DNA from: an uncultured Campylobacter sp. | GTDB taxonomy: Bacteria > Campylobacterota > Campylobacteria > Campylobacterales > Campylobacteraceae | Length of the DNA: 64,000 bases | Assembly (NCBI RefSeq): GCF_937980635.1 | Contig: NZ_CALJPG010000037.1 | Location: forward strand, 55,119-119,118 | Reading direction: 5' to 3' | Part shown: piece by piece, positions 51,507 to 61,073 of the stretch | Numbering within the stretch: the first letter of the stretch is position 1 | Layout of the letters: each line of letters starts with the position of its first letter | Made by a program: the position numbers and the translations under genes | The notes under the pieces: model-generated | What the model was told of the DNA's origin: nothing | Seen by the model: the letters and a program-made list of their open reading frames with translations, nothing else | Databases searched by the model: none

Positions 51507-52382
51507 ATGATTAGGGCGAAAAAAGAGTTCGGGCAAAATTTTTTAAAAGACGAAGCCGTTTTAAACAAGATCATCCAAGCGATTCCCGAGAATGTACAGA
51601 ATGTCGTTGAGATCGGGGCTGGCTTAGGTGATTTAACTCGTAAGCTTTTGGAATTTTACAGATTAAAAAGTTTCGAGATAGATGAAGATTTATATCAAAT
51701 TTTAAGCGCTAAATTTGCGCAGCAGATCGCTAGCGGCGAGCTTGAGCTCGTTTTGGGCGATGCTTTGCGGATTTGGCAGGAGCGGGGACTTGAACGCGGC
51801 GAATATTTTTTAGTCGCAAATTTGCCCTACTACGTCGCTACGAAGATGATTTTGCAGGCGATCGACGATGAGCTATGCAGCGGATTTTTGGTGATGATCC
51901 AAAAGGAAGTCGCTTTAAAATTCTGCGCCAAAGCCGGACAGAGCGATTTTAGCGCCCTTTCGATCCTGGCCGATCTTGCGGGCGGCTGCGAGCTTTTGTT
52001 CAACGTTGAGCCCGACTGTTTCGAGCCCGCGCCGAAGGTGACTTCGTCGGTTATGCGGCTATTAAAGCGCAGGAATTTTAGAGGCGTTCATTTTGCGTTG
52101 CATCCCGAAGCTGGCATAAACGATCGCGATGCGAAGATGCGCGGCAAGCCGCAAAGCCCCGATGAATACGAGAGATTTAAAAGCTTTTTGCGCGTATCTT
52201 TCAGCGCGCCGCGAAAGACGCTTATTAAAAATTTAAGCGCAAAATTTGATAGAGGCTTAGCCGAAGAGATCTTTTTAAATTTGAAAATTCCGCCCACAGT
52301 TCGGGCACACGAGTTAAATTCCACCCTTTTTTTAGAAATTTTTAAAAATTTAAAGGTAAAAGATGGAAGAAAACAGAAATGA
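51507..52382 (+). CDS. rsmA: 16S rRNA dimethyladenosine transferase KsgA/RsmA
   Basis: A 291-residue SAM-dependent enzyme that dimethylates A1518 and A1519 in 16S rRNA. It has the N terminus KKEFGQNFLKDEAVLNKI, the SAM loop VEIGAGLGDLT, the catalytic motif NLPYYV (NLPY), and the C-terminal helical domain FLRVSFSAPRKTLIKNL. A 30-residue stretch in the C-terminal part (GVHFALHPEAGINDRDAKMRGKPQSP) is longer than usual. The last 20 nt overlap the start of rnj, the ksgA-rnj arrangement typical of Helicobacter and Campylobacter. Confidence 0.96.
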   Translation: MIRAKKEFGQNFLKDEAVLNKIIQAIPENVQNVVEIGAGLGDLTRKLLEFYRLKSFEIDEDLYQILSAKFAQQIASGELELVLGDALRIWQERGLERGEYFLVANLPYYVATKMILQAIDDELCSGFLVMIQKEVALKFCAKAGQSDFSALSILADLAGGCELLFNVEPDCFEPAPKVTSSVMRLLKRRNFRGVHFALHPEAGINDRDAKMRGKPQSPDEYERFKSFLRVSFSAPRKTLIKNLSAKFDRGLAEEIFLNLKIPPTVRAHELNSTLFLEIFKNLKVKDGRKQK

Positions 52383-54585
52383 AAACGGCGTCGAACGACT
52401 CAAAAAAAGCAATCGCTATAAAAAACGCAAGGAAAATCTAAAAAAATCTATCGCAAGCGAGGGCTCTGCGGGCGGCGCAGAATTCGGCGGCGAGCATGAA
52501 AACGGCTCTCGCAAAAACAAAGGCGCGAAAAACGGGCAAAATTCCGTTCCTTCAAAGGGTCCAAAAAACGGCTCCCGCAACGGATCAAATTCTGCTAGCG
52601 GTTCGTCAAACGGCAATTCGAACGGCGCGAGTGGTGCGCATTTCGGCGGCGCATACCCAAAAAGCAACGAAAACGGCGCGGGCGGTTCAAATTTAAACCG
52701 CGAGGGCCGCGCAAAACTAGACGGCAATAACGCAAAAAGCGCAAATTCTAACGCCTTAGACGACAACTCTTCAGACGCTCAGAAAAAGAAAAAGCACAAA
52801 AAACGCTCAAATATGCCAAAAAGTCTTACTGGTAACGAGCCGTGGCAAAAGGCGATGGAAGAGGCGATCGCGGAAAATAAGCTGATCCACGAGGAGCGCT
52901 TGCATCCGCTTAAAAATGCTAACCGCAGCGATGAGACGGTGCGTATCACGCCGCTTGGCGGACTGGGCGAGATCGGCGCGAATATGACCGTTTTTGAGAC
53001 CAATACGAGTGCCATCATCGTCGATGTGGGCATGAGCTTTCCGGAGGAGAGTATGCTTGGCGTGGATATTTTGATCCCAGATTTTGACTACGTTCGCAAG
53101 ATAAAAAACAAGATCAAAGGCATCATTATCACGCACGCGCACGAGGATCATATCGGCGCGATGCCATATTTTTTCAAAGAATTTCAATTCCCGATCTACG
53201 CTACGCCGCTTCCTTTGGGGATGATAAGCAATAAATTTGAAGAGCACGGCCTAAAAGCCGAGCGTAGCTACTTCCGTCCCGTGCAGAAGCGTCAGCTCTA
53301 TCAGATCGGCGATTTTGAGGTTGAGTTTATTCATATAACGCACTCGATTATCGATGCAAGCGCGCTTGCAATCACAACGAAAGCGGGCACGATCATCCAT
53401 ACGGGCGATTTTAAGATCGATCACACGCCGATTGACGGCTATCCGACTGATCTGAACCGCCTAGCTTATTACGGCGATCGCGGAGTTATGCTTTTGATGA
53501 GCGATAGCACGAACTCGCACAAAGAGGGGATCACAAAGTCCGAAAGCTCGGTAGGCAAGACCTTTGATACGATATTTTCAAGCTGTAAGGGGCGCGTGAT
53601 AATGAGCACCTTCAGCTCAAACATCCACCGCGTCTATCAGGCTATTGAGCGCGGTGTAAAATACGGCCGCAAGGTTTGCGTCATCGGGCGAAGCATGGAG
53701 CGGAATTTATTTACCGCGATGGAGCTTGGATATGTAAATTTAGACAAAAAAATCTTCGTCGATGCCGATCAGGTCTCCAAATACCCCGATAATGAGGTTT
53801 TGATCGTAACCACCGGCTCGCAGGGCGAGACGATGAGCGCGCTGTACCGCATGGCGACGGATGAGCACAAATATATCAAGATCAAATCCACCGATCAGGT
53901 AATCATCAGCGCTAAGGCGATCCCCGGCAACGAAAGTAGTGTCTCGACCGTGCTTAACTATCTGCTAAAAAGCGGTGCAAAGGTCGCGTATCAGGACTTC
54001 AGCGAGATACACGTAAGCGGGCACGCCTCAATCGAGGAGCAAAAGCTTATGCTGCGCCTGATAAAGCCGAAATTTTTCCTACCTGTGCATGGCGAGTACA
54101 ACCACATCGTAAAGCACAAAGAAACTGCGATGGAGTGCGGCATCGAGGAGAAAAATATCTATCTGATGAACGATGGCGATCAGATGGAGGTTTGCGAAAA
54201 ATATCTAAAGCGCGTCAAGACCGTCAAGACGGGCAAGGTCTTCATCGATAATCAGATCAACAAGCAGATCTCCGACGAGATCGTCAAGCACCGTCAAAAT
54301 TTAGCTGATGCGGGCGTCGCGGTAATCATCGCGCAGATCGACAAAAACGAAAAAAGGCTCATCCAGACGCGCGTCATCACCTACGGGCTCGTTGCCGATA
54401 ACCAAACGGCGCACTTTACCAAAGAGATGCAGGGCATCATCGAGCAGTTTTTAGCGAATTTAAAAGATGAAATTTTGCTCGATCACTGGGCGCTGGAGGG
54501 CAAGATTCGCCAGGCTGTGCGAAAGCACATCTTTAGAAAGATCAAAAAATATCCGACCATTGTGCCGGTGATTTATTTGATGTAA
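52363..54585 (+). CDS. rnj: Ribonuclease J with a long disordered N-terminal extension
   Basis: A 740-residue metallo-beta-lactamase/beta-CASP nuclease, main mRNA decay and rRNA maturation enzyme in this phylum (no RNase E). Catalytic motif HAHEDH lies at 258-263; further motifs include HTGDFKID, SDSTNSHKEG, STFSSNIHR, and HVSGHASIEE. Residues 1-190 form a disordered extension of Asn, Gly, Ser and Lys repeats (SRNGSNSASGSSNGNSNG), then a basic patch KKKKHKKRSN; epsilonproteobacterial RNase J proteins are known for such extensions, needed for RNA helicase or ribosome binding in H. pylori. The start overlaps rsmA by 20 nt. Confidence 0.96.
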   Translation: MEENRNENGVERLKKSNRYKKRKENLKKSIASEGSAGGAEFGGEHENGSRKNKGAKNGQNSVPSKGPKNGSRNGSNSASGSSNGNSNGASGAHFGGAYPKSNENGAGGSNLNREGRAKLDGNNAKSANSNALDDNSSDAQKKKKHKKRSNMPKSLTGNEPWQKAMEEAIAENKLIHEERLHPLKNANRSDETVRITPLGGLGEIGANMTVFETNTSAIIVDVGMSFPEESMLGVDILIPDFDYVRKIKNKIKGIIITHAHEDHIGAMPYFFKEFQFPIYATPLPLGMISNKFEEHGLKAERSYFRPVQKRQLYQIGDFEVEFIHITHSIIDASALAITTKAGTIIHTGDFKIDHTPIDGYPTDLNRLAYYGDRGVMLLMSDSTNSHKEGITKSESSVGKTFDTIFSSCKGRVIMSTFSSNIHRVYQAIERGVKYGRKVCVIGRSMERNLFTAMELGYVNLDKKIFVDADQVSKYPDNEVLIVTTGSQGETMSALYRMATDEHKYIKIKSTDQVIISAKAIPGNESSVSTVLNYLLKSGAKVAYQDFSEIHVSGHASIEEQKLMLRLIKPKFFLPVHGEYNHIVKHKETAMECGIEEKNIYLMNDGDQMEVCEKYLKRVKTVKTGKVFIDNQINKQISDEIVKHRQNLADAGVAVIIAQIDKNEKRLIQTRVITYGLVADNQTAHFTKEMQGIIEQFLANLKDEILLDHWALEGKIRQAVRKHIFRKIKKYPTIVPVIYLM

Positions 54586-54898
54586 GCGAGGCTAAATTTA
54601 GCGTGCAAGGCGGATTCGATCTGCGGCGGGCAAGTGAAATTTTAATGGCGCCGGTTAGCGCTCGGGTCTGAAATTTTGCGATGTGAGCGAGCTTTGCAGC
54701 GTTGGAATTTCAAAGCGGCAAGTAAAATTTCGAGCGCAAAATTTCGGCGTAAAGCAAAATTTAAAGAGCGTCTAGCAAGCCTGCGGTGAGCAGGCAGGGG
54801 AGCGCGGCGATTTTGTAGATTAGAATTTTATGGTGTAAATTTCAAAGGCGTGAAATTTTAGCTAGCTCAAATTTAGACGCGGCGCAAAGAGGCACAAA
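54586..54898. other. Spacer between rnj and kdsD
   Basis: No gene before 54899. It contains several GC-rich stem-forming words (GCCTGCGGTGAGCAGGC near 54779-54795) and RAATTY hexamers. The small hairpin might end the rnj transcript. Confidence 0.45.
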
Positions 54899-54931
54899 AT
54901 GAAGGCAAATTTTAAAAAGAAGGTTGAATGA
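54899..54931 (+). CDS. Possible 10-codon leader peptide coupled to kdsD
   Basis: ATG at 54899, preceded by GAGG (54889-54892), encodes MKANFKKKVE and ends at a TGA that overlaps the kdsD ATG by four bases (ATGA). Its lysine-rich sequence and position suggest translational coupling or leader control, but such short frames also arise by chance. Confidence 0.3.
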   Translation: MKANFKKKVE

Positions 54932-55890
54932 GTGAAATTTTAGATACGGCACGAGAGGTGCTGAGGCTCGAAGGAGCGGAGCTTTTGCGGCATGTGGATC
55001 TTATCGGCGGCGAAATTGAGCGAGCCGTAAACTTGATCCTAGCTTGCAAGGGCAAGGTAATCGTCACCGGCGTGGGTAAGAGCGGACACATAGGCGCCAA
55101 GATCGCTGCGACGCTTGCCAGCACCGGCACGCCGTCGTTTTTCGTCCACCCTACCGAGGCGCTGCACGGAGATTTGGGCATGATCGGCAAGGACGATATG
55201 GTGCTTGCGATCAGCTTTAGCGGCGAGAGCGAGGAGCTGGTTAGAATTCTGCCTCATCTCAAACGCTTCGGCGTGAAGATCATCGCGATGGCGCGCGATA
55301 AAAACAGCTCGCTCGGTAAGGTTAGCGATGAGTTCATAAGCCTTGGTATCGTCAAAGAGGCTTGCCCGCTAGGTGCCGCGCCTACGGTTTCTACGACGCT
55401 AACACTTGCGTTAGGAGACGCGTTAGCGATCTGTTTGATGAGACAGCGTAGATTCGGTAAAGAAGATTTTGCAAATTTTCATCCCGGTGGAAGCCTAGGC
55501 AAGCGACTTTTCGTCAAAGTAAAGGACGTGATGCAAAGTAAAAATTTGCCGCTCGCAAACCGTAACGCCAGCCTAAAACAAGCTATCGACGTTATGACGC
55601 ACGGAAAGCTCGGCACCGTCTTGTTAGTGAACGAAAAGGGCGCGCTTGAGGCGATTTTAAGTGATGGCGATCTGCGGCGTGCGCTGATGCGAGAGGATTT
55701 TGACATCAATGACGGCGCGCTAAAATATGCCACCAAAAACCCTAAAATGCTGGATGATAAAAATATGCTCGCAATAGATGCGTTAAATTTGATCGAGCAA
55801 TTCAAAATTCAAGTCCTACCCGTAGTCGAAAATGGCGTGCCCGCGGGGATCTTGCATATTCACGATCTAACGAGCTTGGGACTAAAATAA
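54928..55890 (+). CDS. kdsD: Arabinose-5-phosphate isomerase KdsD/KpsF
   Basis: A 320-residue isomerase that turns ribulose 5-phosphate into arabinose 5-phosphate for KDO of lipooligosaccharide. The SIS domain (about 35-180) has VTGVGKSGHIGAKIAATLASTGTPSFFVHPTEALHGDLG, the KdsD signature with catalytic His residues, and SFSGESEEL. Two CBS domains follow (about 205-320, VMQSKNLPLANRNASL and LPVVENGVPAGILHIHDL). Length is normal. The next gene, an RsuA-type pseudouridine synthase, starts at its last base (TAATG). Confidence 0.95.
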   Translation: MSEILDTAREVLRLEGAELLRHVDLIGGEIERAVNLILACKGKVIVTGVGKSGHIGAKIAATLASTGTPSFFVHPTEALHGDLGMIGKDDMVLAISFSGESEELVRILPHLKRFGVKIIAMARDKNSSLGKVSDEFISLGIVKEACPLGAAPTVSTTLTLALGDALAICLMRQRRFGKEDFANFHPGGSLGKRLFVKVKDVMQSKNLPLANRNASLKQAIDVMTHGKLGTVLLVNEKGALEAILSDGDLRRALMREDFDINDGALKYATKNPKMLDDKNMLAIDALNLIEQFKIQVLPVVENGVPAGILHIHDLTSLGLK

Positions 55891-56660
55891 TGCAAAAGAT
55901 GCGTCTGAATAAATTTATCTCCCATAACACCGGCTACTCGCGCCGTGAGGCGGACGAGCTGATCAAGCAGGGCAAAGTTAGCATTAACGGTCGCGTCGTT
56001 AGCGATTTTATAGAGGTTAGCGGCGAGGAGAAGATCCGCATAGGCTTGCGCCTTATCAAGCCCAAGACGGAATTTACGATGATCGTTTATAACAAACGCA
56101 AAGGCGAGTTAGTTACTAAAAAAGACGATCGCGGCAGGCGGACGATTTACGATAGCTTGCCGGAGGGGTTTAGTAGATTTGTTAGCGTAGGGCGTTTGGA
56201 TTTTGCAAGCGAAGGGCTTTTGCTGCTAACCGATGCGCCCGCGATCGCTACGGCGCTGATGAACAGCGACATCGAGCGAGAGTACTATCTAAAGGTAAAA
56301 GGCGAGGTGAAGGAGGAGGTCGTAACGGCGATCCGCGAAGGCTTTTTCGCCGCAGATGCGAGCAAGGGCGCGCACGCCAAAAGCAAGATCAAATCGATGG
56401 AATTTAAACCCTTTTTGGGCTATCGCATAATGCCTAGCAGCGGCGGTTATACGAAGATAAAAGCGATCATTAACGAGGGCCAAAACCGCGAGCTGCGTAG
56501 ATTTTTCGGCTATTTCGATCTGGACGTCGTGGAGCTTAAGCGCACGGCATTCGGCAGAATGAGCCTTGGAACGCTAAAGCCCGGCAAATGGCGCTATTTT
56601 GATCAGAGCGAATACGAAGATCTGCGCGATTTTTTGAAAGAAAACAAAATCCGCTATTAA
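55890..56660 (+). CDS. rluB: RluB/RsuA-family 23S rRNA pseudouridine synthase
   Basis: A 256-residue pseudouridine synthase. The S4 RNA-binding domain (about 4-65, MRLNKFISHNTGYSRREADELIKQGKVSINGRVV) is followed by the catalytic part with VGRLDFASEGLLLLT (catalytic Asp in GRLD), YYLKVKG, and INEGQNRELRRFFGYF. This matches RluB/RluE/RluF more than RluA. Its start overlaps the kdsD stop. An alternate ATG three codons in (MRLNKF) would also fit the S4 start. The site in 23S rRNA cannot be read from sequence; homology to RluB would predict U2605 in helix 93. Confidence 0.93.
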   Translation: MQKMRLNKFISHNTGYSRREADELIKQGKVSINGRVVSDFIEVSGEEKIRIGLRLIKPKTEFTMIVYNKRKGELVTKKDDRGRRTIYDSLPEGFSRFVSVGRLDFASEGLLLLTDAPAIATALMNSDIEREYYLKVKGEVKEEVVTAIREGFFAADASKGAHAKSKIKSMEFKPFLGYRIMPSSGGYTKIKAIINEGQNRELRRFFGYFDLDVVELKRTAFGRMSLGTLKPGKWRYFDQSEYEDLRDFLKENKIRY

Positions 56661-56675
56661 ATTTAAGGAGGCGAA

Positions 56676-57149
56676 ATGAGTTCAAAGACAAACGCTGCGC
56701 GCGTACTGGATAGCTTGAAAATTCCCTACGAGATCAAAGAATATGCGGTGGATCCTTTAAATTTAGACGCGGTGCACGTGGCAAACAGCGTGAACGAGCC
56801 GATCGAACGTGTCTATAAAACGATAGTTTGCACGGCGGATCACGAATATGTCGTAGCCTGCCTACAAGGTGATCTAAATCTGGATCTCAAGGCGCTAGCG
56901 CACATCTGCGGCGCGAAGCGTTGCGAGCTGATGGATTTGAAGGATTTACAAAAGGTCACGGGCTACGTCAGGGGCGGCTGCTCGCCGCTTGGGATGAAAA
57001 AGCACTTCCGCACCTTCATCGACGAGCGAGCGCTAACGCAGGAGAAAATTTACGTTAGCGCGGGCGTACGCGGAAAACAGATCGCTCTTGCACCGAAGGA
57101 TCTCGCAACTGCGACCGAAGCGCAAATTTGTAAAATTACTCACAACTAA
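56676..57149 (+). CDS. ybaK: YbaK/EbsC-type Cys-tRNA(Pro) deacylase
   Basis: A 157-residue trans-editing enzyme that removes cysteine from tRNA(Pro), homologous to the ProRS INS domain. Family blocks: the N terminus NAARVLDSLKIPYEIKEY, VYKTIVCTADHEYVVACLQGD with the catalytic Lys of the VxKT motif, LMDLKDLQKVTGYVRGGCSPLGMKK, and the C-terminal YVSAGVRGKQIALAPKDL. AAGGAGGC (56664-56671) is an excellent ribosome site. It lies 15 nt after rluB, so kdsD-rluB-ybaK form one operon. Confidence 0.95.
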   Translation: MSSKTNAARVLDSLKIPYEIKEYAVDPLNLDAVHVANSVNEPIERVYKTIVCTADHEYVVACLQGDLNLDLKALAHICGAKRCELMDLKDLQKVTGYVRGGCSPLGMKKHFRTFIDERALTQEKIYVSAGVRGKQIALAPKDLATATEAQICKITHN

Positions 57150-57512
57150 CGAGGCGTTACTTTTGCCGCCGCTTCTGCAAGTAACATCGGCGGCAAGCTA
57201 GCCAAAATTTACGCTGCGAAATTTAGACTTTTAAAATTTGGCGTTGCGCCGTTTATTAAAACAAGCTCCTGCGCGCCGAGAAAATACAAATCAAATTAGT
57301 TTTATAAATTTTATTGTTAAAATTCTAAGTACCGCGCATCGCAAAATATCTCAAACGAGATGACGAGCAGGCGGGGGTGCGAAGCAAACCCTTTAAAGCG
57401 CATATATTTTGCGCGCGATCTGTTTTGCTCGCTATAAATTTAGCCTTGTGGCACTAAGCGTTATTCGCGATAAAATTTTAAAATTTCATCGTAAATTTTC
57501 TACGTCTCGCGC
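57150..57512. other. Spacer between convergent ybaK and lemA
   Basis: No gene seen on either strand; AT-rich, RAATTY words, no clear terminator hairpin. Confidence 0.5.
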
Positions 57513-58076
57513 CTATTTTTTGAAAAGCTCAGAGACGTTCGGAGCTTGCTTTTCTTGCTCGCTGGCGGCGAAAAATTCTGCCTTGGCGAAGTTGAAAACG
57601 CTAGCGATGATATTGGTAGGAAACATCTCGCAGGCGTTGTTATAAACCGTAACGGCGCCGTTATAAGCGCGGCGTGCGGCGCTGATCTGCTCCTCGCACT
57701 CGCCTAACGCGTTTTGTAGCTTGGCAAAGGATTCGTTAGCCTTGAGGTTCGGATACGCCTCCACCGCGATGCGGATCTGCCCTAAAAGAGCCGAAATTTC
57801 GCTATTTAGCTTAAATTTATCCGCGTTAGAAGCCGCGTTGATCGCCTGTGAGCGAAGTTCGCTAACGCGCGTTAGCACGGCGTTTTCGTGGCTCATATAT
57901 TCGCGCGTAGCGCTAACTAAATTTGGGATGAGGTCGTAGCGCTTTTTAAGCTGCGTATCGACGGTGGAAGCGATATTTCTCACCTGGTTGCGCTTAGCGA
58001 TGAACGAGTTGTAAACGCCCACTAACGCCAAAACTAACAAAACTATGACGACTAATAAAATCAAAGCCGCATTCAT
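57513..58076 (-). CDS. LemA family membrane protein
   Basis: A 187-residue protein with an N-terminal membrane anchor (ALILLVVIVLLVLALVGVYNSF) that exposes a helical domain to the periplasm. LemA features are clear: IAKRNQVRNIASTVDTQLKKRYDLIPNLVSATREYMSHE and, later, PNLKANESFAKLQNALGECEEQISAARRAYNGAVTVYNNACEMFPTNIIA. The biochemical function is unknown; in other bacteria LemA is linked to phospholipid or metalloprotease (M48-like) partners, and a M48 gene lies elsewhere in this window. GGAGAG precedes the ATG. Confidence 0.94.
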   Translation of the reverse strand: MNAALILLVVIVLLVLALVGVYNSFIAKRNQVRNIASTVDTQLKKRYDLIPNLVSATREYMSHENAVLTRVSELRSQAINAASNADKFKLNSEISALLGQIRIAVEAYPNLKANESFAKLQNALGECEEQISAARRAYNGAVTVYNNACEMFPTNIIASVFNFAKAEFFAASEQEKQAPNVSELFKK

Positions 58077-58146
58077 TTTCTCTCCTTTTAAAGTGTTTCA
58101 ATTAAAAATAAGAATATTTAGCTATACTGCCGTTTCTTTATTCGTG

Positions 58147-58223
58147 TCAAGGTAGCTCAGCTGGTTAGAGCGCTGGTCTCATAAGCCGGAGGTCGAGAGT
58201 TCAAGTCTCTCTCTTGACACCAT
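58147..58223 (+). tRNA. tRNA-Met (anticodon CAU)
   Basis: A full cloverleaf of 77 nt: acceptor GTCAAGG with TCTTGAC, D-arm GCTC/GAGC, anticodon stem CTGGT/GCCGG, loop CTCATAA with CAT at 58181-58183, T-arm with GTTCAAGTC, discriminator A and encoded CCA. The sequence fits an elongator tRNA-Met; a CAU tRNA could also be the lysidine-modified tRNA-Ile, which cannot be excluded by sequence alone. Confidence 0.93.
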
Positions 58224-58570
58224 CTTAATCCCTTTAAGAGCCGCAACGGCGCCCCGAAAAGTTTGGGATTATATCTTACTTATACTTGAAAAATAATGAA
58301 AATTAGCAAAAGTAGAAAATTTACCTTCGGGCAAATGTGAGTTTTTTGGATTTGTTGCTTCGCCTCAAAAAGACAAATTTGCGCAAAGCATCTTTATCTA
58401 CGAGCCTTTAAGCTATTTTGGCAAAAGTTTTTTATTTGAGTCTCTTTCGCGTTTTCGCGTCGGCAAATCTCGCGTCGGCATAATCTAACGCATTCCGCAC
58501 AAATTCACACTATTTAGCTAAATTTTTGATATAATCTCCCGCTTTAAAAGCTAAAATTCAAAGGAAACAT
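58224..58570. other. Spacer with the rhodanese promoter
   Basis: No gene or further tRNA. A TATAAT box at 58530-58535 probably serves the rhodanese gene (AAAGGA before its ATG). The left part is AT-rich without clear structure. Confidence 0.5.
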
Positions 58571-59284
58571 ATGAAATTTATTTCTCACAAAATTTTAAAA
58601 AGCGCGGTTTTACTGGCGGCATTGGGATCTTTTGCGACTTGCGGCGCCGAGACGCAGCAGCCTAGCGGCTATGCAATAAGCGGCGCGGCGCTATCAGCAA
58701 TAGAGGAGGACAATAGAGCAAAAGAAAATTATCTGGTCATTGACGTTAGAAGCGCGGAGGAGTACGCCGCAGGCCACATAAAACACGCGATCAACATCCC
58801 TCTTGGGGAGCTGGAAAGTAGGCTGGACGAGATAAGCGCCTACAAGGATAGAAACGTCGTGCTTTATTGCAATACCGGTAATCGCAGCGGCAAGGCGCTT
58901 GATCTGCTTAAACAAAAGGGCTTTAGCATGCTTATGAACGCGCCCGGAGTGAAGCAGTACGACTACGAGCTGTATAAGGTCGGCAGCATAAACGCGAAGG
59001 GGTTTTTGAAAATAGCAAATGAGCCGAACGTGCTGATCATCGACGCTAGGCAGAAGCAGGACTACGACGCGGGGCATATGAAGGGCGCGATAAATATCCC
59101 GTACGGCGAGCCTTTGGAAAACTACAAGGACGTGCTTGAGGCCAACAAAGACAAAAAGATAATCACGCACTGCTACAGCGGCAACCGCAGCGCCAAGCTC
59201 GCCAAAGCCTTAAATGAGCGAGGCTACAACGTCACAAATCTACTCGACGGCACGAAAGAGTATAATTACGAGCTGGTGAAGTAA
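58571..59284 (+). CDS. Exported double-rhodanese sulfurtransferase-like protein
   Basis: A 237-residue periplasmic protein with a signal peptide (1-25, VLLAALGSFATCGA) and two rhodanese domains (about 35-135 and 140-237). Both keep the active-site cysteine: Cys100 in LYCNTGNRSG and Cys201 in THCYSGNRSA. Each has the usual DxR (VIDVRSAEEY, IIDARQKQDY) and GHI/GHM-AINIP. Such tandem exported rhodaneses move sulfane sulfur or reduce sulfur compounds in the periplasm. The signal end FATCG could be a lipobox, so lipid anchoring at Cys24 is possible. Confidence 0.92.
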   Translation: MKFISHKILKSAVLLAALGSFATCGAETQQPSGYAISGAALSAIEEDNRAKENYLVIDVRSAEEYAAGHIKHAINIPLGELESRLDEISAYKDRNVVLYCNTGNRSGKALDLLKQKGFSMLMNAPGVKQYDYELYKVGSINAKGFLKIANEPNVLIIDARQKQDYDAGHMKGAINIPYGEPLENYKDVLEANKDKKIITHCYSGNRSAKLAKALNERGYNVTNLLDGTKEYNYELVK

Positions 59285-59894
59285 ATCGAGATTGGCTCTT
59301 GAGGTAAAATTTCGCGACCATTTTTTGTATTCGCCGCGTCTTTGTAATATGCAGCTTCGCGGCATCCGATAAGACAGGCGCCGCTAAATTTGAAATTATT
59401 TGCTCCGCCTGCTCATTTAGCGTGCACTTTGCATAGGATTCGCCTTTGATACAAAGCGAAATTTTGGCTCCCCCATACCGAGGCGACAATAGCGCTTGGG
59501 AGTTTAACTCCTTTTAGAGAAATTTTTGAAATTTAAATCATAAAGTTGTAGCAAAAAAGCAAATATTTAGAGCTAAAAATAGAATTTTATAAGTTAGCGC
59601 GGATTTTACGGAACGTAAAATTAAAACGGACTCTATAAAAATTGTGTAAATTTTAAATGCAGCCGAATCGCTTAAAAATTTTACTTCCGAAAATGAAATT
59701 TCGCGCTAGTGGTGCGCGCGTTTTAAATAGCCTCACAAATCCCGATAAAATTTACACTTTAGGAGAGGCAAGCAAAATCAAAGCCGAATTCTAAAAGCAA
59801 ATTAAGCCCGCAACGTATTTTTCTAGCTCTATCATTACAATGAACCGAATTTTGCGCGGGAATCAAACGCACGAATTAAATTCTGCACGAAATT
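59285..59894. other. Non-coding spacer
   Basis: No convincing gene; an 85-codon minus-strand frame at 59232-59489 overlaps the rhodanese and lacks a ribosome site. RAATTY words are frequent. Confidence 0.5.
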
Positions 59895-60683
59895 TTATTC
59901 AACCAAGAATTCCTTCTTATCGATTGTGCCGTGATAAAAAATCTCGAGCGTATCATCAAAAGTCTTATCCAAAAATCCATCTTTTTTTAGTCCTGCTAAA
60001 GATGTATTGATTAGCTCTAGCAGCGCATTATTGCCCTTCTGCACGGCGATTGCGTTGTAAGTTTGCTTACCTAGACCATCCAAAGCAACCTGCGTTTTAT
60101 TATCGATGATTGCGTATGCGTGCAGGATTAGGTTATCATCGACATGCACGGCATTTTTCGCCCTTTTGAAAGCACGGTAGCATTTAGCCGAGCTGGCGCA
60201 AAAGTTTAAATTCTTTCTAAAGCCAGCTTTGCGTAAGAAATTGTGAATAGGAGAGTGTTTGATGACAAAAATCCTCTTTTTGCGCAGCTGATCGAAGCTC
60301 GTGACATTTTCGTCTTTTTTGGCTAGCACACCTACCTGCACCTTAAAATAAGGCTCCGAAAAATCTACTTTTTTCGCTCGCGCGGGCGTCGGAGTAAAGG
60401 TCGCAATCACCATATCTGCTTCATTGCGCTGTAAAGCGCTAATGCGCCTTGAAGCCGTGATCGGGATAAATTTTACCTTGCCAGGATTATCGCCGAAAAT
60501 CTCCTTACCGAGCTTTTCGCCAAGAGCAATCTCAAATCCCCTGTATTTGCCGTCTACGAGCGCACTAAACGGCGGCTGATCGTTATATACACCGATGCGA
60601 ACGAGCCTATCTTTTTTGATCTGATCCAAAGAATTTGCAGATAGAAAACCAAGTAGCAGAGTCGCCAAAACAAATACTTTCAT
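59895..60683 (-). CDS. Periplasmic amino-acid-binding protein (family 3), third orphan
   Basis: A 262-residue solute-binding protein with signal peptide (1-16, LLGFLSA), RLVRIGVYNDQPPFSALVDGKYRGFEIAL, ADMVIATFTPTPARAKKVDFSEPY, and a cysteine pair (FCASSAKCYRAF) at the place seen in the two orphans at 3996 and 5033. It is more distant from those than they are from each other. No transporter genes adjoin. GGAGAGC precedes the ATG. Ligand unknown, likely an amino acid. Confidence 0.88.
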   Translation of the reverse strand: MKVFVLATLLLGFLSANSLDQIKKDRLVRIGVYNDQPPFSALVDGKYRGFEIALGEKLGKEIFGDNPGKVKFIPITASRRISALQRNEADMVIATFTPTPARAKKVDFSEPYFKVQVGVLAKKDENVTSFDQLRKKRIFVIKHSPIHNFLRKAGFRKNLNFCASSAKCYRAFKRAKNAVHVDDNLILHAYAIIDNKTQVALDGLGKQTYNAIAVQKGNNALLELINTSLAGLKKDGFLDKTFDDTLEIFYHGTIDKKEFLVE

Positions 60684-61073
60684 TTGCTCTCCTTTTAGTT
60701 GAAATAAGGCGCAATTATAATAAAAAGAAATTATAGCCAGCTAAAATTCTGCGATTTATGGCGCATTTTCATCTAAATTTATGAAAAGATGAAATTCATG
60801 GAGAAAATTCTATGCCTGGTTTACAAACGAAATCTCATAAAAAACTTACACGAGCGAAATAAGGCGTTTTTAATTAAATTTATAGACAAAATTTTATAGA
60901 TGAATTTCACGCTAAAAAACCTTAGCTAAATTTACGATATTCTTAAAAGCAAGCACCGAAATTCTACGCAGATTTGGCTAAGGGGTGGAATTTAGCTCCG
61001 ATGTTGCGCAGAAGCTCAAGCTCTTAAAATTTCGTCAAGACCAAGCCAAGATGAAACGTAGCGGCCGATAAGT
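60684..61073. other. Spacer before nifU
   Basis: No gene seen. AT-rich, with RAATTY words; contains the promoter of the solute-binding gene at its left end. Confidence 0.5.
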
